The notes under the pieces were generated by a model that saw only the letters and a list, made by a program, of their open reading frames with translations, was not told the origin of the DNA and searched no databases. The position numbers were made by a program, and so were the translations under genes. Shown here in pieces: positions 27,700 through 36,100 of a stretch of 64,000 nucleotides of DNA (the stretch's first letter is position 1; each line of letters opens with the position of its first letter). The stretch comes from Lachnospiraceae bacterium (GTDB lineage: Bacteria; Bacillota; Clostridia; Lachnospirales; Lachnospiraceae), in contig JAEEGQ010000151.1 of NCBI GenBank assembly GCA_016280395.1, positions 1 through 64,000 on the forward strand, read 5' to 3'.

Positions 27700-28841
27700 T
27701 ACAGCTCGATGCCTCCTTCCTCGTCTTCTTCCAGTTCATACGCCGTGTTTTTTTCCATTGAGGCTGCTTTCGCCGGCTTTACTTCAGGTCTGGCATCCTC
27801 ATCGTCATTCCCTTCCTCTTCTGCCCTCTTCTTGTACTCCAGCGCCTCTTTTTCCGCCTTTTCTTTCTTTTCCTTCTCTATTTTGTCAAAAGCCTCAATG
27901 ATGATCGGATCCTTTTTGATAGTACGGTATTTCTTTTCGTTGATATCGTAGTACGCCTTTCCCCTGTTGAGCTTTTCCTCAAAGTCGGTCTGGTCATGGT
28001 CCTTATATATACGTCCAGCATACGGATGATAATGTCTGTAGCTTAAAGCAAAAAGCGCTTTATCATCATCGACAGTGGCTTTGACTCCGGCACTGAGAAG
28101 GGCATTTTTCATCGTGCGCTCTATTGCCGCGAGCTCGTTTTCTGCTTTCTGGTTGATAACGTCCTCATTCTGCGGGAAATCATCAGGATTATATGACCAC
28201 TCATAGATATATCTCTGCTCGATAACGGGATTGGACTGTCCGCCGCTGTGAGCTTCAAGGAATTCTATCTGCTGCCTGAGGTGCCTTATCATGTTCTCAT
28301 ACGCAGTAACGTGACGATCCGAGTTATACATCTCATAAAGGATATCGTGCTTCTCTATATCAGTCTTGGCATCCTGGAAGAGCTGCTCGAGCATCGCGAA
28401 CTGGGAAACAGCCTCTCCGTACTCAGTCTCCAAGCGCTGAAGGGCATCTTTATGCTCTGCGATCGAAAGTGTAAGATCGCAGGAAGAGGAATCGATGCGG
28501 AACGTAATGGGATACTGTATCGTTCTGAAGAACTGTCTGTAGTCCGCCTCAGTTTGAAGCTGGTCATTGGTCTCTGCAAGGAACAGATCATTACCCGTTG
28601 TCCTCATGGAACGGATGAACCGGTACTCTCCGTCAAGGCGCACCGAACCGTCTTTTATCTCCTTAACAGGAATCAGTTGTGTCGCGTCTTTCCTCGGTAG
28701 TCCGCTATGATCCGTCGGCTTTGAGTTCTTTAAGACCGCTTTGGGCCTTAGGAGTCTGTACCAGAGGATATATCCGATTACGCCTACGGCAAAGGCACCC
28801 ATCAGCACCCATGCTATCGTGATTATTGTATCAAGGCTCAT
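27699..28841 (-). CDS. membrane protein resembling the VirB4/TraC N-terminal domain
   Basis: A 380-residue protein with one N-terminal helix (about residues 8-28). A soluble alpha/beta domain (EYRFIRSMRTTGNDLFLAE, then FFRTIQYPITFRIDSS) has the look of the N-terminal domain of VirB4/TraC proteins. A long helical part and a Lys/Glu-rich tail follow. It overlaps both neighbours (ATGA with the VirB3-like gene, TAATG with virB4), so the three are made together. A split VirB4 pair is the best explanation; this rests on pattern and position. Confidence 0.55.
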   Translation of the reverse strand: MSLDTIITIAWVLMGAFAVGVIGYILWYRLLRPKAVLKNSKPTDHSGLPRKDATQLIPVKEIKDGSVRLDGEYRFIRSMRTTGNDLFLAETNDQLQTEADYRQFFRTIQYPITFRIDSSSCDLTLSIAEHKDALQRLETEYGEAVSQFAMLEQLFQDAKTDIEKHDILYEMYNSDRHVTAYENMIRHLRQQIEFLEAHSGGQSNPVIEQRYIYEWSYNPDDFPQNEDVINQKAENELAAIERTMKNALLSAGVKATVDDDKALFALSYRHYHPYAGRIYKDHDQTDFEEKLNRGKAYYDINEKKYRTIKKDPIIIEAFDKIEKEKKEKAEKEALEYKKRAEEEGNDDEDARPEVKPAKAASMEKNTAYELEEDEEGGIEL

Positions 28842-29203
28842 TTGTCTTCCTCCCCGTTCAGCTTATCGTATCCTTTGATATAAAGCGCCCTTCTTTTCTT
28901 CAGCTTGTACCGCTCGAGCCATACCTGATAAGGGTATCTGCCCCCGCCGTCATACCGGTGTGCGGTAATATCCTTTTTCTGCGATGTGACAAAGTATGCG
29001 AAAGCCTCAATAAGGATCCAGAGTACTACTCCCACTCCCTTCAGGAACGCATTCCCAAAGGCATTAAAGATCATGAACACGAGCAATCCAGGCGCGATCG
29101 CAACTATGATGGCTATGATACTGGTAGTTGAAAAATACCGGAGGAACTTTTCTTTGTTTTCCAGAAGGTCTCCGGGAACCTGATGTTTAAAATTTTCAGC
29201 CAT
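28838..29203 (-). CDS. VirB3/PrgI-like T4SS inner-membrane protein
   Basis: A 121-residue protein with two hydrophobic helices (about residues 24-50 and 53-75) followed by a basic cytosolic tail, as in VirB3/PrgI-type proteins. These are usually encoded just before VirB4, as here. The start at 29203 is chosen because GGAGG is nine bases upstream; a GTG two codons earlier is too close to it. It is coupled to the next gene by an ATGA overlap. Confidence 0.62.
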   Translation of the reverse strand: MAENFKHQVPGDLLENKEKFLRYFSTTSIIAIIVAIAPGLLVFMIFNAFGNAFLKGVGVVLWILIEAFAYFVTSQKKDITAHRYDGGGRYPYQVWLERYKLKKRRALYIKGYDKLNGEEDK

Positions 29204-29218
29204 ACTCACATACCTCCG

Positions 29219-29566
29219 TTACAATAACAGGAACACGCCAAGGACAGTTCCGAATATATATGCGGCAAGGAAAAGGAACGCTATGATCAGCAGTTTCTTA
29301 AAGATGGTATCTTTAAGCTCATTCCTCTTTTCAGGTCCCGCGCTGGCCAGCTTTGCAAACGCGATCGCGAGAGTTACGACCGCACCCGTGATACCGATCA
29401 GCCTCAGCGTCACATACAGCCCCGACCAGAAAGGCCCATGTTCAATACCCTTCTCTATCTTTTCTGCTATAGTCTTGGGTGCGAGATAATCCCATGGGTT
29501 ATCAGAATCTATGAGAAGAAACATGAGTCTGTTAAAAATATGATTAATCACTTCTTTCACCCCCAT
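29219..29566 (-). CDS. VirB2-like small membrane protein (third paralogue)
   Basis: A 115-residue protein with an amphipathic N-terminus and two hydrophobic helices separated by a short polar loop (FAKLASAGPEKRNELKDTIF). The loop aligns with GTGNPAERSEAKK and GTGNPQKRQAAKE in the two genes upstream, so all three are paralogues. The ATG overlaps the upstream stop (TGATG) and has no strong ribosome site, so it depends on coupling. Two-helix proteins of this size encode VirB2/TrbC-type subunits; this one has lost the G-x-GN-P motif and may be an accessory form. Confidence 0.55.
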   Translation of the reverse strand: MGVKEVINHIFNRLMFLLIDSDNPWDYLAPKTIAEKIEKGIEHGPFWSGLYVTLRLIGITGAVVTLAIAFAKLASAGPEKRNELKDTIFKKLLIIAFLFLAAYIFGTVLGVFLLL

Positions 29567-29904
29567 CAACCCGCTACGACCTTATCCGCAAGTCCCGCGA
29601 TAAACATGACTATTGCCGCTAGAAGAAGGATCCCCGCCGCCGCGATAAACCCGTAATAGAGCTTCTTCTTCGCCTCGCTCCTCTCAGCGGGATTTCCCGT
29701 CCCGACTTTTAGCGCGGCGATAAGGAATGCTATCGCAACAACAGCAAAACTTACCGAAATGACAAGCCTTATCGTAGACTGCGAAATGGTCGTTACAGCT
29801 TCGCGCAGATCCTCAAGGTCATCACGGTCCTTGTACTTATTATTCAGTATATCGTTTATCTTCCGCCCCGTATCGGTAGCAGTAAGCCATGTCAGAAACC
29901 ACAT
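29566..29904 (-). CDS. VirB2/TrbC-like pilin-type membrane protein (second paralogue)
   Basis: A 112-residue protein with an acidic/basic N-terminal part, then two hydrophobic helices (about residues 45-65 and 82-108) joined by the loop KVGTGNPAERSEAKKKL. No signal peptide is visible. The same loop is found in the 29981-30451 protein. AAGAGGTTTTT precedes the ATG. It follows a GC-rich hairpin at 29925-29955 that separates it from the first paralogue and may reduce its level relative to it. Confidence 0.6.
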   Translation of the reverse strand: MWFLTWLTATDTGRKINDILNNKYKDRDDLEDLREAVTTISQSTIRLVISVSFAVVAIAFLIAALKVGTGNPAERSEAKKKLYYGFIAAAGILLLAAIVMFIAGLADKVVAG

Positions 29905-29924
29905 AAAAACCTCTTGTAAAATGA

Positions 29925-29955
29925 TGGGAAGGCGACCTTAGGGCACACCTTCCCA
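29925..29955 (-). terminator. partial terminator or processing hairpin between virB2-like genes
   Basis: Minus strand: TGGGAAGG and CCTTCCCA form an 8-bp stem with a 15-nt loop, followed by TCATTTTAC. The U-run is short. It would let the first pilin be made in excess over the rest of the T4SS, a common arrangement. Confidence 0.5.
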
Positions 29956-29980
29956 TTAATATCTCTGTTAAAAAGTTACC

Positions 29981-30451
29981 TTAAGTCGTTTTCTGGAGTG
30001 CTGTAGCAATAGATCCGGCAAGCCTGTTGGCAAAAAGCAGAACCGCAATACCGCCAAGGAATAAGATCGCTGCGGCGATCTTCCATCCCAGTTCTTCTTT
30101 TGCCGCCTGCCTCTTCTGAGGATTTCCCGTGCCGAGCTTAAGAGCTGTGATCAACACACCGCCAACGATAACAAAAGCACCAACGGTGCGAACAATTCCT
30201 AACGCAGATCTTGCCGTGTTTGAGGCAAGCGCATTTACATCACTAAAGATATCATCTTCGCTTCCTTCGTCATGTTTCTGAAATATTTTATTAATATCTC
30301 CATCAGTAAGCGTCGTTCCTGTTTTTGTATCATCCTCACCGTCCGCTCTAACCTGCACACTCGCAACACTCATAACGATCGCAAGCGCGAGCATGATCGC
30401 AAGGCCTCCCCTTGCCGCGAATAATTGCAGTGTCTTCGTAAATCTCTTCAT
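29981..30451 (-). CDS. VirB2/TrbC-like pilin (first paralogue, with signal peptide)
   Basis: A 156-residue protein with a typical signal peptide (hydrophobic core AIMLALAIVMSVASV, likely cut after VRA). A short acidic segment follows, then two hydrophobic helices joined by LKLGTGNPQKRQAAKEEL. This is the classic VirB2/TrbC layout and it is the first gene of the T4SS transcript, directly behind a TTGCAA-family promoter. GAGAGGAGAAATA precedes the ATG. It is probably the major subunit; the two following paralogues lack the signal peptide. Confidence 0.65.
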   Translation of the reverse strand: MKRFTKTLQLFAARGGLAIMLALAIVMSVASVQVRADGEDDTKTGTTLTDGDINKIFQKHDEGSEDDIFSDVNALASNTARSALGIVRTVGAFVIVGGVLITALKLGTGNPQKRQAAKEELGWKIAAAILFLGGIAVLLFANRLAGSIATALQKTT

Positions 30452-30528
30452 TGTCGTATTTCTCCTCTCGTTGATTTATCTTGTTTTTATTTGGGCATAC
30501 ATCATCCGAAAACTGCCCGTATAATCAT

Positions 30529-30557
30529 ATTATGAGCAGGGAAATGACTTTTTGCAA
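30529..30557 (-). promoter_or_regulatory. replicon-family promoter P4, T4SS operon
   Basis: Minus strand: TTGCAA preceded by TTTCG, a 17-bp spacer ending in TCCCTGCT, then CATAAT. It gives a leader of about 70 nt before the first virB2-like gene. Confidence 0.75.
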
Positions 30558-30683
30558 CGAAATTTAAAATTTTCTCCACTTTTTTTGGTAAATTTTCTAA
30601 CTATTTGCCCCTCGCCCCCTTTTCCATCCCCTAAAAGAGTGATTTTATGCAGAAGAATCAGGCCTAGACAAGATTTTAGGCAA

Positions 30684-30717
30684 TAAAAAAAGCGGTCAGT
30701 CCAAAAGGACCGACCGC
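30684..30717 (-). terminator. rho-independent terminator after the 62-aa gene
   Basis: Minus-strand stem GCGGTCGGTCC/GGACTGACCGC followed by eight U. Its stem is almost the same as that of the terminator at 31831-31867, suggesting duplication of the terminator with its flank. Confidence 0.85.
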
Positions 30718-30751
30718 ACAGAGAGAAGACAAACGCTGAGCTCTTTCATTG

Positions 30752-30940
30752 TTATTTGGAAAACATCGCGACAACGTCGCATGAAACCTCATCGGGCTTC
30801 AGGTTCTTTTCCTTAACATACTTAGCAAGCCGTCTTAAATCAAGACGTAAGGGAACAAGCTTTTTATAAGGGTCGTTCTTGAGGATATAATCATCCACAA
30901 GCTTTTGCTTGTCCTTAAAGGACTTCGTCTGTCCATTCAT
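30752..30940 (-). CDS. small basic protein, partner of the GNAT-like gene
   Basis: A 62-residue Lys-rich, mostly helical protein. Its start overlaps the end of the GNAT-like gene by 26 bp, with GGGAGGTG upstream, so the two are coupled. It could be an antitoxin, a chaperone or a regulator for the acetyltransferase-like protein. I know of no exact family. Confidence 0.55.
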   Translation of the reverse strand: MNGQTKSFKDKQKLVDDYILKNDPYKKLVPLRLDLRRLAKYVKEKNLKPDEVSCDVVAMFSK

Positions 30941-31472
30941 AGGAATACACCTCCCTCAACTTTGAAGTACATTCGTCAGAAAACATCACACGATAAGGAT
31001 GACTGTCGGACGGAAGCGCTGGCAACGGTAACGCTCCAAACTTCTCGCAGTAATAGTCAAATAATTCCTTATCCATGGGTTCTCCGTAAACAAAACCGTC
31101 GTACTGATGTCTTGCGGAAAGTTCAGATGCAATCGCTATCAGATGACCGCCGACGCCAGAGAAGCGCTGTTTTCCGAAGTGCCATATGTTATTACTAGGA
31201 GCCGTACAGCCCCATGCAATATGAACCGCTTGAGCCTCATCATCGTACTGGATGGCAACCAGACCCTGAACATCGTTAGTGCCTTTTAGTACCAAAGCAT
31301 ATATTTCGGTGTCATCGGAGAATTTACTCCAGTTTACATACCAGCCGGTACGCTTGTTGTATTTTTCCAAAATGCTTTTACGGCGTATCCTTACGACCTC
31401 GGTGTCGTAGATATCACCTGTGGCAAGTTCCTTAAGACAAGGAACTATATCATCTACAATGAAACAGATCAT
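30915..31472 (-). CDS. GNAT-like acetyltransferase
   Basis: A 185-residue protein with a GNAT-like pattern: a central beta region (AVHIAWGCTAP), then GKQRFSGVGGHLIAIASELS in the position of the acetyl-CoA loop and helix, and a late FVYGEPMDKELFDYYCEKFG that matches the conserved alpha4-beta6 region with its Tyr. The start at 31472 is chosen for GGGAGGTAGAAAA just upstream; the longer ORF lacks support. It has its own sigma-A-like promoter, and together with the small coupled gene it forms an independent cassette between the T4SS and replisome operons. A toxin-antitoxin role is possible but unproven. Confidence 0.55.
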   Translation of the reverse strand: MICFIVDDIVPCLKELATGDIYDTEVVRIRRKSILEKYNKRTGWYVNWSKFSDDTEIYALVLKGTNDVQGLVAIQYDDEAQAVHIAWGCTAPSNNIWHFGKQRFSGVGGHLIAIASELSARHQYDGFVYGEPMDKELFDYYCEKFGALPLPALPSDSHPYRVMFSDECTSKLREVYSYEWTDEVL

Positions 31473-31629
31473 TTTTCTACCTCCCCTTTTCTGTTTTTTA
31501 TGCAACCAAGGAGGCAACCCTCCTTGATAGTCTTCCCTCAAGAAGGGCTCTCGTTACTGTTGTGCAACAAAAGGGCGCATCAAGATGGCCGAGTTGTTGC
31601 TTTTAGTTTTTAGCTAGCTTCTGTCATTC

Positions 31630-31658
31630 ATTATAGCAGATTTTCAGTAATTATGCAA
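31630..31658 (-). promoter_or_regulatory. sigma-A-like promoter of the GNAT gene
   Basis: Minus strand: TTGCAT, a 17-bp spacer, then TATAAT, a near-consensus promoter. It also has CTGC next to the -10 but one base out of register with the replicon promoter family, so it is listed apart. Confidence 0.7.
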
Positions 31659-31735
31659 TCTGAACAGGTCAGAGTTACTGAGTCGCCGAGTTGTTCCTGT
31701 AATCAATATCTTGTAATCAAAATGATAAAAACGTA

Positions 31736-31826
31736 TTGACTTTTTTCTTGTTAACGGTATATATACCTTAGAAAAAACAAAAATAAAATAGAAAAGATTG
31801 GAGTCAGTTTTTACTGGCTCTTTTTT
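31736..31826 (+). ncRNA. candidate short plus-strand RNA
   Basis: On the plus strand TTGACT and TATATA (16-bp spacer) form a promoter at 31736-31763. About 40 bp further a stem GAGTCAGT/ACTGGCTC is followed by TTTTTTC (31801-31826). The predicted transcript is about 55-60 nt with no open frame. It is one of few plus-strand signals in a 56-kb minus-strand region. Confidence 0.45.
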
Positions 31827-31830
31827 CTAC

Positions 31831-31867
31831 AAACTTGCGGTCAGTCCAAAGGACCGACCGCAAGTTT
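31831..31867 (-). terminator. terminator of the beta-clamp operon
   Basis: A long palindromic stem (AAACTTGCGGTC with its complement around GGACC) lies 19 bp past the clamp stop codon. The U-run on the minus strand is short, but the stem is strong and nearly equal to that of the 30684 terminator. Confidence 0.75.
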
Positions 31868-31885
31868 TTGTTGCAAAGAAACGGC

Positions 31886-33028
31886 TCATGCTTTCTTTCT
31901 CGGAAGCATAAGAGCTACCGGATATTCAGCGCCGTCCGCATAAAGGAGCTCAAACTGGCTGGTAAACTTAACAGTCACCTTGTCAGTATTGATCGCCTTA
32001 AGCGTCTTCCTGCAAATATCGCAGGTGTAATACTTTTCGAGCACCTTCGGATCATCAAGTGCGACCGCGGCCTCGTCGATAGTCCTTGCGGACTTATCGT
32101 TCGCCTCTGACAGCTTGAACTTGTCGTCGGCAAAGTTGAGCTTTACGATCTTGTCCGAAGACGAGAGCGTGCAAAGCTCAGTTGCTGCCATAAAGGTACT
32201 TACGGGCAGGGTGACTCTTGCGTAAACTGTAGCATCTCCTGCCTCGTCCTTCTTGGTAAAGGTCTTCTTCATGAGGGCTACGGGGTATGAGCTCTTGTTA
32301 AGCGCAACCACCGCAAGGGTATTTTCCGCGTCCTTTAAGAGCAGGTACTTGCCGGTCACGATGCCCTGAACGGTATCGCCCTTAAGAGCCGCGATAGCCT
32401 TTGTTACAGGCGGCATCGCAAAGAAGCTCATCTCCTCGGTCTTTCCGCCCTCGGGAACGGTGATGTCAGCAGTGATGCCGTTCCTCGTTCCGATATAGGA
32501 ATCCGAGGAATAGATCGTGTAGCCGTTCGCATCATCGTCGAGTGCGAAATAAACTCCGTTCATCGCCGCGATGGTCTCCTTGGCGATGGAGATGGAAGCA
32601 ACCTTCATCTTCTCCTGAAGATCCTTTAAGGGCATTACGAACTTACCTTTAACGTCCTCATTAAGTGACTTCTGGGAGAGCGTTACCATCTTGTCTGTAA
32701 GCGCAAGCGAAGAGCTGCCCTTACCGTCCTTGATCATGATCGCGTTCTCCGTGGGCTCAATCGTGATGTCCTCTACGCCCAGCTCCTTGTAAAGGGTAAG
32801 GGTCTTGATAAGGCCCGACGCCTTTACGATATAGGCTCCGTCCGCCTCAGCGTCACCGTCATAGGCGAAAGCGCCCTGGAACTGGATGTATTTTCCGTCA
32901 TATGCTACGAGTGAGCAAACCTTCTTGCCCTTGGGCTGGGAAAACTCCATCTTGATGAGATCATTATCTCCAACCGCCGTTGCGATCTTGGTTACCAGAT
33001 TTAAGAAATTCTCGACTTTAATCATCAT
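31886..33028 (-). CDS. DNA polymerase III beta clamp-like protein
   Basis: A 380-residue protein of clamp length. It has three repeats of alternating beta/helix pattern. Its C-terminal segment (LLYADGAEYPVALMLPRKKA) matches the end of DnaN proteins, where a short strand leads to a MP-like motif. A C-x2-C (CDICRK) near residue 345 is unusual. Clamps hold polymerases on DNA; a plasmid copy with the neighbouring clamp-loader genes implies a private replisome. The start has an in-frame stop two codons upstream, so ATG at 33028 (or 33025) is fixed, although its Shine-Dalgarno is about 40 nt away across a hairpin. Confidence 0.65.
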   Translation of the reverse strand: MMIKVENFLNLVTKIATAVGDNDLIKMEFSQPKGKKVCSLVAYDGKYIQFQGAFAYDGDAEADGAYIVKASGLIKTLTLYKELGVEDITIEPTENAIMIKDGKGSSSLALTDKMVTLSQKSLNEDVKGKFVMPLKDLQEKMKVASISIAKETIAAMNGVYFALDDDANGYTIYSSDSYIGTRNGITADITVPEGGKTEEMSFFAMPPVTKAIAALKGDTVQGIVTGKYLLLKDAENTLAVVALNKSSYPVALMKKTFTKKDEAGDATVYARVTLPVSTFMAATELCTLSSSDKIVKLNFADDKFKLSEANDKSARTIDEAAVALDDPKVLEKYYTCDICRKTLKAINTDKVTVKFTSQFELLYADGAEYPVALMLPRKKA

Positions 33029-33035
33029 AGTCTAT

Positions 33036-33075
33036 GCGGGGCCGGCCCCTGGCTCTTACGCCCCGCTTCCTCCTT
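33036..33075 (-). promoter_or_regulatory. Shine-Dalgarno separated from the clamp start by a stem-loop
   Basis: Minus strand order: AAGGAGG (33075-33069), AA, then a perfect 7-bp stem GCGGGGC/GCCCCGC (33066-33060 and 33042-33036), then ATAGACT and ATG. If the hairpin folds, the Shine-Dalgarno is brought to nine bases from the start. A stop codon two codons before the ATG rules out a longer protein. Confidence 0.6.
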
Positions 33076-33102
33076 CTTTAATATTAAATAAATGTTTTAA
33101 AA

Positions 33103-36100
33103 TCAGGCGAACATGTCAAAGAACGACATCTGCGCCTCGTCAACTTTCTTCTTGCACCGCTTTGCTTTTGTCGCTGTAGACGACTCCTCTGCCGGTGCAG
33201 CAGAAGAAGTTCCCTCCTCAAAGCCAAACATCGTGCCGCCAAAGAAATCAGCGAGCATATCATCGATGATGGGCTCTGTCGCTTCCTCTTCTTCCTCTTC
33301 GGGAGCAAATACTCCGACCTCCGGAACGACCAGTTCGGTCTCCGAGTTATCATCGGAAGCATCTGTCTTATCTCCTTCCGTTTCGGAAGTGGTAAGCGTA
33401 ACATCAATGAGTCCAAAAATATCTTCGTCAGGAACCGAAAGATTCGCGGGCTCTTCAAAGACTTCGCTGTACAGCTTCGTCTCCGAAGGTCCGTAGATGG
33501 ACTCGTCTATTCCCGTGCTCTCCGAGAGCTGACTGAACATCCTTGCAGCTTCGGCAGCATCATCAGCATTCCCCTGTTCTTCTTTTGCCTTCAGGAGCTT
33601 GTTCATGAGCTGTACTCTCGGATCGACAGCTGCGCTCATTGCCGCAAGGCCCTCCATTGAGAAGTGGCCCTGGATGGCAGCAGTCGCGATCTGCTTCTCT
33701 GCCATTAAGCGCACCATCTTTGCCTGTGTTGTGTCGGCATAGCACAAGTAATAGGTACGGCATTCTTCCGTCTGGTTAAGACGGTATGCCCTCCTTGAAG
33801 CCTGCCAGAGGGTGAAAAGGTTCATACCCATCTGGAGGAAAATGATAGTCGGGAAGTTGTAGTTCTTCCCTTTATGAGTGAATATAAAGTCGAGTCCTGT
33901 CTCGACGCAGCGCGGGTTGCAGATGAAGACACGCACACCCGTTGAAGCCTTGTCATGGATCCACTTCTCTCTCTTATCGGGAGAAGGCTTGTCGGATTCC
34001 AGGATCGCGACTTCGCTTTCTTCGAGGCCGCAGTAATCAATGATTATCTGACGGATCCTCTCTACTACTCTCCAGTTTTCCTTGCCCGTGTACTCGCAAT
34101 ACACAAACGCGTTCCTTCCGGTCGAGAGCTCTTCGTCAAGTATCTCGACGAGCCTCTTTTCCTTCGGGAAGAGCCTGTTCTCATAAGGCAGATCCGGAGG
34201 TGTTGCGACCTCTGCGCCGTTCTTCGGGTCGATTATCGGTCCCGTCTTGTACGGCTTGTCCGGATATGCCAGCGAGAACTGGAGTAAAGCAGCTGAAAGC
34301 GATGAAAAACCTTTTGCTCCCGCAGCAAGGAGCTTATTGATTACACCCTGATAAGCACTGTTCATGGCCGGCTCCATGTCACAGGTCACTACCTGCTCAT
34401 TGAGCTTAGGCAGATGCTTTGACATGTCGGATAAGTCCATGAACATGGTCTTATCAACTAAAAAATCCTGGAATATAACAGGCGAGATGCCCGGCTTAAC
34501 CTTGGGAGAGTCAAGCTGCCTGCCCTTGGAGCAGGAGTTGTATCTTCCGCGGCTCTGCTGGAGTTCGTATGAGGTCTCGAGCGTTCCGTAGGTCTCAACG
34601 AACTTCTGCTCGTCCGAGTAATGGTAACCCATCTTCACCATCTCTTCCGGCACGAGACGCCACAAGGTGTAGTAAAGGTGATTTGCCATGCCGCCCGCGA
34701 TGGTTCCAGTGAGCCCCAAAGCCTGTTTGGAGGCTTTGACGATTGCATGCATCGCAGTTCCCTGAGCTGTTTCCCCGCCCTTATAGACGTGGAGCTCGTC
34801 AAACACGGCTATATCAAAGTAGCCTTTCAGCTGTTTCTTGATATACTGTGCCGGGGCGAACTTTCTAACCTGTACATCCTTCGAGATCTCGATGGATTTC
34901 TGCTGGTCATCGGTAAGGCCGCTCTTGTAATAAGCCTCCTGGCCGCGCAGAACCCACGCAATCTCTCTTTCCTGTTTCTTGGCGTTCTTGTAATGGGAGA
35001 TCTTATACCACTTCTTCTCCTTTACTGCACCGCCAAGGTTCTTTACATTGGGCTGCCACAGTCCCGCGCCGCATACAAGGCACTTGGTATTACCAGCCTT
35101 TTTGCTCGTAAAATCCGCAGGCGTGAGTGCATCCCTGTTCTTGTCTACAAGCAGCTCTCCGCAGTCGGGGCATATAAGACCCTTCATTGCATACGCGCTC
35201 ATTACCGGACGCCTCTTAAAGGTTGACTTATCTGCTCCGCACTTACACTCCTTAATTGTGATGTAAGTCTGGAAGGGATGTACCTTCCCGCATTCGGGAT
35301 TTGTGCACACCCACTCGACGGGCTTCTTCGTCTTTACCTGATAAGGTGCCGGCCGCTCATAGCATGAGAGCTTCGCAAAGTCCTTCGACATTATGAAGAA
35401 CTCCTTGCCGTTGCGCGCCTTGCCAGCTGCCTTTATCCTGGTGAAATCTGAGAGCTCGGTGCAGACAGTTACCTTTGCAAAAGGCACGTTCTGTTCGATC
35501 TCTTCCTTCCACTTGTTCACAAGGTGTCCGGGCACCATGATCGGGATACGGTAATTGATATTCCTCGGATCCGAATAAGCATCCTTTACCGTCTTTCCCG
35601 GATTTGCTTTAAGCCACTTCTTTACAAAGACCGCCTCAATGATAGAAATGCTTATTGCCGTCTTCCCGCACCCCATACCGAGATTCAGTATACTTGCGTG
35701 CAAATGGCCGTCAGCAAATGCTTTTGCGACTCCGTTTACGATTGCGCCCTGCTGTTTCCACAAGCGGAGCTTGCCGCAAAGGAGGACATCTTCCACCCCG
35801 CCCTTAAGCTCGCTGTAAGGCTTTACAGTGGACTTTAAGCGGCGTACAAGTGCATCGCCGTAAGTTGCGAAGTACGCATCCATATCGGTCAGATACAGGT
35901 CGGGGATATGTACCCACTCGTCGCTGATCGATATCTTGTGCTGCCTGAGGCCTTCCGTGATCGTCATCTCAATGAAACGCTCGTTGAGGTCAACGTAATA
36001 GCCCTTAAGGGTATTAAGCTGAACGTCATGCCCGTTCCTTTTGATGACATAATCATCGGGGCATATGATCCGGACATCAGCCGAAGCATATGATTCCCTT

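Larger units (their letters stand above)
31542..31885. other. intergenic region with opposing promoters and terminators
   Basis: This stretch of about 340 bp has no protein gene. It holds a minus-strand promoter for the GNAT gene, a plus-strand promoter followed closely by a plus-strand terminator (a candidate small RNA), and the minus-strand terminator of the beta-clamp operon. Confidence 0.6.
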
